A stretch of DNA of 64,000 nt from Paenibacillus thalictri (GTDB taxonomy: Bacteria > Bacillota > Bacilli > Paenibacillales > NBRC-103111), in the NCBI RefSeq assembly GCF_004307995.1, contig NZ_SIRE01000005.1, positions 248,001 through 312,000 on the forward strand, written 5' to 3'. Of the stretch, positions 61,846 to 64,000 are shown one piece after another; positions within the stretch are counted from its first letter, which is position 1; every line of letters begins with the position of its first letter. Below the pieces are notes generated by a model, which did not search any database, was not told the DNA's origin, and was given only the letters and a program-made list of their open reading frames with translations. The translations under genes and the position numbers were made by a program.

Positions 61846-62772
61846 TTATTTGACCGAAGGGGACAGCGATTGCGCGGCAGGGTCGGGAATTTCCACGCGG
61901 TGGCTTCCCGAGCGGATAAACAGCCATACGCCGGCAATCAGGACGATGCCCGAAACGATCTGAAACGGCTGGACCGTTTCGCCAAGCAGCCAATAAGCCA
62001 GCAGTGCGGCGCCGATCGGTTCGCCCAGCACGGACATCGACACGGAGGCGGCTTTGACATACTGCAGCAGCCAATTAAACAGGACATGCCCAAACACGGT
62101 AGGCACAATCGCAAGCAGCATAAATATGCCCCATTCCCGAGCGGAATAAGGGTAAAAGGAAATGCCGCAAACGGCGTTGTAGACGGCAAACACGGCCGCA
62201 GCCGCGATGAATACGGAGATGCTGTATACAAACGACGAGATAGACTGGCGCAGCTTTTGCCCGATAATCATATGTACGGCCACGGCGGCCGCGCCAAGCA
62301 AGGAAAGCAGATCTCCCTGGAGCGCCTGCAGCGACAGCCCCATATCGCCCCAAGAAGTCATCATCGCGCCAAAAACGGCAAGTGCCATGCCGATCGCTGC
62401 TTTGAGCGTCGATTTATGCTTGTAGACGATATAAGCGCCCAGCATCACCAGCACAGGTTCTATCGAGAGCAGCACGGTCGAGCTGGCCACCGAGGTGTAA
62501 CGCAACGAGCCCATCCAGAACAGAAAATGCATGCCAAGCGCAGCGCCGGAAGCAAACAGCATCAGCCACTCTTTTTTCGTAATCAAACGAATCTGGGGCA
62601 TATATTTGCCGGCAAACGGCAGCATGATAGCCGCGGTCAGCAACAGACGATACATGCCGATGACCGATACGGGCGCGTCAGACCACTTGACGAAAATGGC
62701 CGAGAAAGATATAGCGATAATACCTACCGCATAAGCGATAGAAAGGGTCCAAGTGCCCGGCTGGTATTTCAA
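61846..62772 (-). CDS. EamA/RhaT family DMT transporter
   Basis: A 308-residue membrane protein with about ten hydrophobic segments in two EamA repeats: SAIFVKWSDAPVSVIGMYR near 24-42 opens the first and QGDLLSLLGAAAVAVHMIIG near 152-171 the second. Such drug/metabolite transporters move small molecules; the substrate is open. The TTG at 62772 is preferred because GGAGG lies 8 bases upstream; the reading frame can extend 15 bases further. Confidence 0.85.
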   Translation of the reverse strand: MKYQPGTWTLSIAYAVGIIAISFSAIFVKWSDAPVSVIGMYRLLLTAAIMLPFAGKYMPQIRLITKKEWLMLFASGAALGMHFLFWMGSLRYTSVASSTVLLSIEPVLVMLGAYIVYKHKSTLKAAIGMALAVFGAMMTSWGDMGLSLQALQGDLLSLLGAAAVAVHMIIGQKLRQSISSFVYSISVFIAAAAVFAVYNAVCGISFYPYSAREWGIFMLLAIVPTVFGHVLFNWLLQYVKAASVSMSVLGEPIGAALLAYWLLGETVQPFQIVSGIVLIAGVWLFIRSGSHRVEIPDPAAQSLSPSVK

Positions 62773-62858
62773 TTTGGCAACCTCCAACTAAGATGTATAC
62801 ACGAAGATGCGGGTAGGGTTCGAGAAAAAGCAATTATACCGCAATCTGCGTCCATACG

Positions 62859-64000
62859 CTAATTCCGTAATGCCATAGCGAACTCGGCTTTGATCGATTC
62901 CAATAATTCGGGATTAGCAATCACGTCGCAGGCCGTTGCGGCGAGTGTTTTGGCGCCGACAATCATGCCGTCCATAGCGCGTTCCGTCATCGCGAGATCG
63001 CGGAATTCCGGCGTGTGCAGCAAATGTTTTTCGTCGACGACTTTGACGAACGGATGGATAGCGGGGCAGCGCCGCGACACATTGCCCAAATCCAATGAAC
63101 CGTGGTCGTTGCCGTGTGCGATTTCGTTAAGCTGAATTCCAAGCAGTTCCAGATTGCGGTTGAACGCCGCGGATAACGTTTCGTTTGTGATCAGCTCGTC
63201 ATACGAAAACTCATAATTGGATACTTTCACCGTGCAGCCGGTCTGCAGCGCCGCTCCTTCCGCACAGCGGCGCAGTTTGGCGGCAAGTTCGTCGGTATAG
63301 GGGCGATGGGCCGATCTGACGTAAAATTGCGCGGCTGCATAATCTGGTATGATGTTCGGCGCTTTGCCGCCTTCGGATACGATCCCGTGGATCCGGGCGT
63401 GGCTTTCCGTTTGCTGGCGCAGCGCATTGACGGCGCCAAACAACATCAGCACCGCGTCGAGCGCATTGACGCCTTCGTGCGGGCTGGCCGCCGCGTGGGC
63501 GGCTTTTCCGAAAAATTCAAATTGCAGCGCATCCATGGCAAGCGATTGTCCGGATCTTTCGAACTGATAATAAGGATGGGCCATTAACGCTGCATCAACA
63601 TCGTCAAACAATCCCGCGTCAGCCATCGTCACTTTAGCGCCTTTTGTTTCTTCGGCGGGAGTACCGTAGACGCGGATCGTACCGCCAATATCGTCCAGGA
63701 CGCTTTTTAGGCCGATTGCGGCGGCCAGCCCCATGGCGGCAATCAGATGATGTCCGCAGGCATGGCCAAGCTCGGGCAAGGCGTCGTATTCGCATAAGAA
63801 AGCAATGATGGGCCCCGGTTTGGCGGAAGCGTAAGTTGCGATAAACGCCGTTTGTAGTCCGAGCACCGGCATGTCGACGGAAAACCCGTGTTCTCTAAGC
63901 ATTTCCGTTAACCGGGCGGAGGCCAGAAATTCTTCATGTCCGAGCTCGGGATGCTCGCCGATAAACCGCGATAACGTCTTCACGCCGGGGGCGAGCCGGT
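62859..64000 (-). CDS. M20 family metallo-amidohydrolase, N-terminus outside window
   Basis: At least 380 residues are seen; the frame stays open to the right edge, so the start is not in the window and the GTG at 63983 is probably internal. Zinc ligands look conserved: CEYDALPELGHACGHH (near 85-100 of the visible part), GTPAEETKGAK with the catalytic Glu, and a C-terminal HLLHTPEF with the last His. Relatives are aminobenzoyl-glutamate hydrolases and N-acyl-amino-acid amidohydrolases. Specific substrate unknown. Confidence 0.9.
   Translation of the reverse strand, partial: RLAPGVKTLSRFIGEHPELGHEEFLASARLTEMLREHGFSVDMPVLGLQTAFIATYASAKPGPIIAFLCEYDALPELGHACGHHLIAAMGLAAAIGLKSVLDDIGGTIRVYGTPAEETKGAKVTMADAGLFDDVDAALMAHPYYQFERSGQSLAMDALQFEFFGKAAHAAASPHEGVNALDAVLMLFGAVNALRQQTESHARIHGIVSEGGKAPNIIPDYAAAQFYVRSAHRPYTDELAAKLRRCAEGAALQTGCTVKVSNYEFSYDELITNETLSAAFNRNLELLGIQLNEIAHGNDHGSLDLGNVSRRCPAIHPFVKVVDEKHLLHTPEFRDLAMTERAMDGMIVGAKTLAATACDVIANPELLESIKAEFAMALRN

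Noticed and set aside
61804..62862. Open frame (352 residues) opposite the EamA transporter
   Set aside because: The product is full of His, Arg, Gln and Lys without domain features, and the sense strand encodes a clear membrane protein.

Overview
The window looks like a chromosomal segment of a Gram-positive, spore-former-type bacterium of the order Bacillales, most likely Paenibacillaceae. The reasons are strong AGGAGG-type ribosome sites, frequent TTG and GTG starts, intrinsic terminators, and a gene set typical of that group (YtxJ, UPF0756/YtwI, DUF3900, YezD/DUF2292, HelD, copper-amine-oxidase-type stalk domains, Zur). Base composition is moderate (about half G+C by eye). No rRNA, tRNA, CRISPR array, phage or transposase gene was seen. 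The genus assignment is inference.

Layout. 1-994: a truncated ketopantoate-reductase-like gene, divergent from a TetR-type regulator. 1155-8841: a five-gene exporter operon (MacB-type ATPase, lipoprotein adaptor, 966-residue FtsX-type permease, a second ATPase with an AbrB-like tail, and a 704-residue secreted protein). 8968-13125: housekeeping and stress genes (DinB-like, ClpP, sigma factor, phosphoesterase, YtxJ, esterase). 13309-22220: a complete [NiFe] hydrogenase operon in the order small subunit, large subunit, endopeptidase, hypA, hypB, hypF, hypC, hypD, hypE and one unknown 88-residue protein. 22502-31990: Nudix, VOC, GNAT, epimerase, a sugar-type dehydrogenase under a divergent AraC regulator, aldo/keto reductase, a methyltransferase-nitrilase-GNAT set and SodC. 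32114-38269: UPF0756, DUF3900, a gene-free stretch with a 97-bp tandem repeat, and a ViaA/RavA-like pair. 38500-48448: a secreted protein, LarE with a hydroxyacid dehydrogenase, another dehydrogenase, HelD, QueD, DinB-like and topoisomerase III. 48656-54566: two stalk-domain secreted proteins, a possible glycoside-hydrolase-like protein, a CobW-type metallochaperone and Zur. 54777-60053: a sulfate/thiosulfate ABC importer, a hydrolase and YezD. 60313-64000: glutamate dehydrogenase, an EamA transporter and a truncated M20 amidohydrolase.

How parts work together. The hydrogenase operon carries its structural genes plus the maturation genes hypABCDEF and an endopeptidase, so the enzyme could be assembled largely from this locus; nickel uptake and an electron acceptor are not encoded here. 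The small subunit carries the sequence signature of group 2a (Huc-type) uptake hydrogenases. The HypA homologue is striking because its zinc-binding domain is absent. The CobW/Zur pair fits zinc limitation, and the sulfate importer followed by YezD fits sulfur assimilation.

No wholly new system is proven. The best candidates for new biology are the hydrogenase operon with its zinc-less HypA and unknown tail protein, the AbrB-tailed exporter ATPase, and several non-coding repeat elements (a 97-bp array, a palindromic MITE-like element, and an intergenic repeat near ytxJ).
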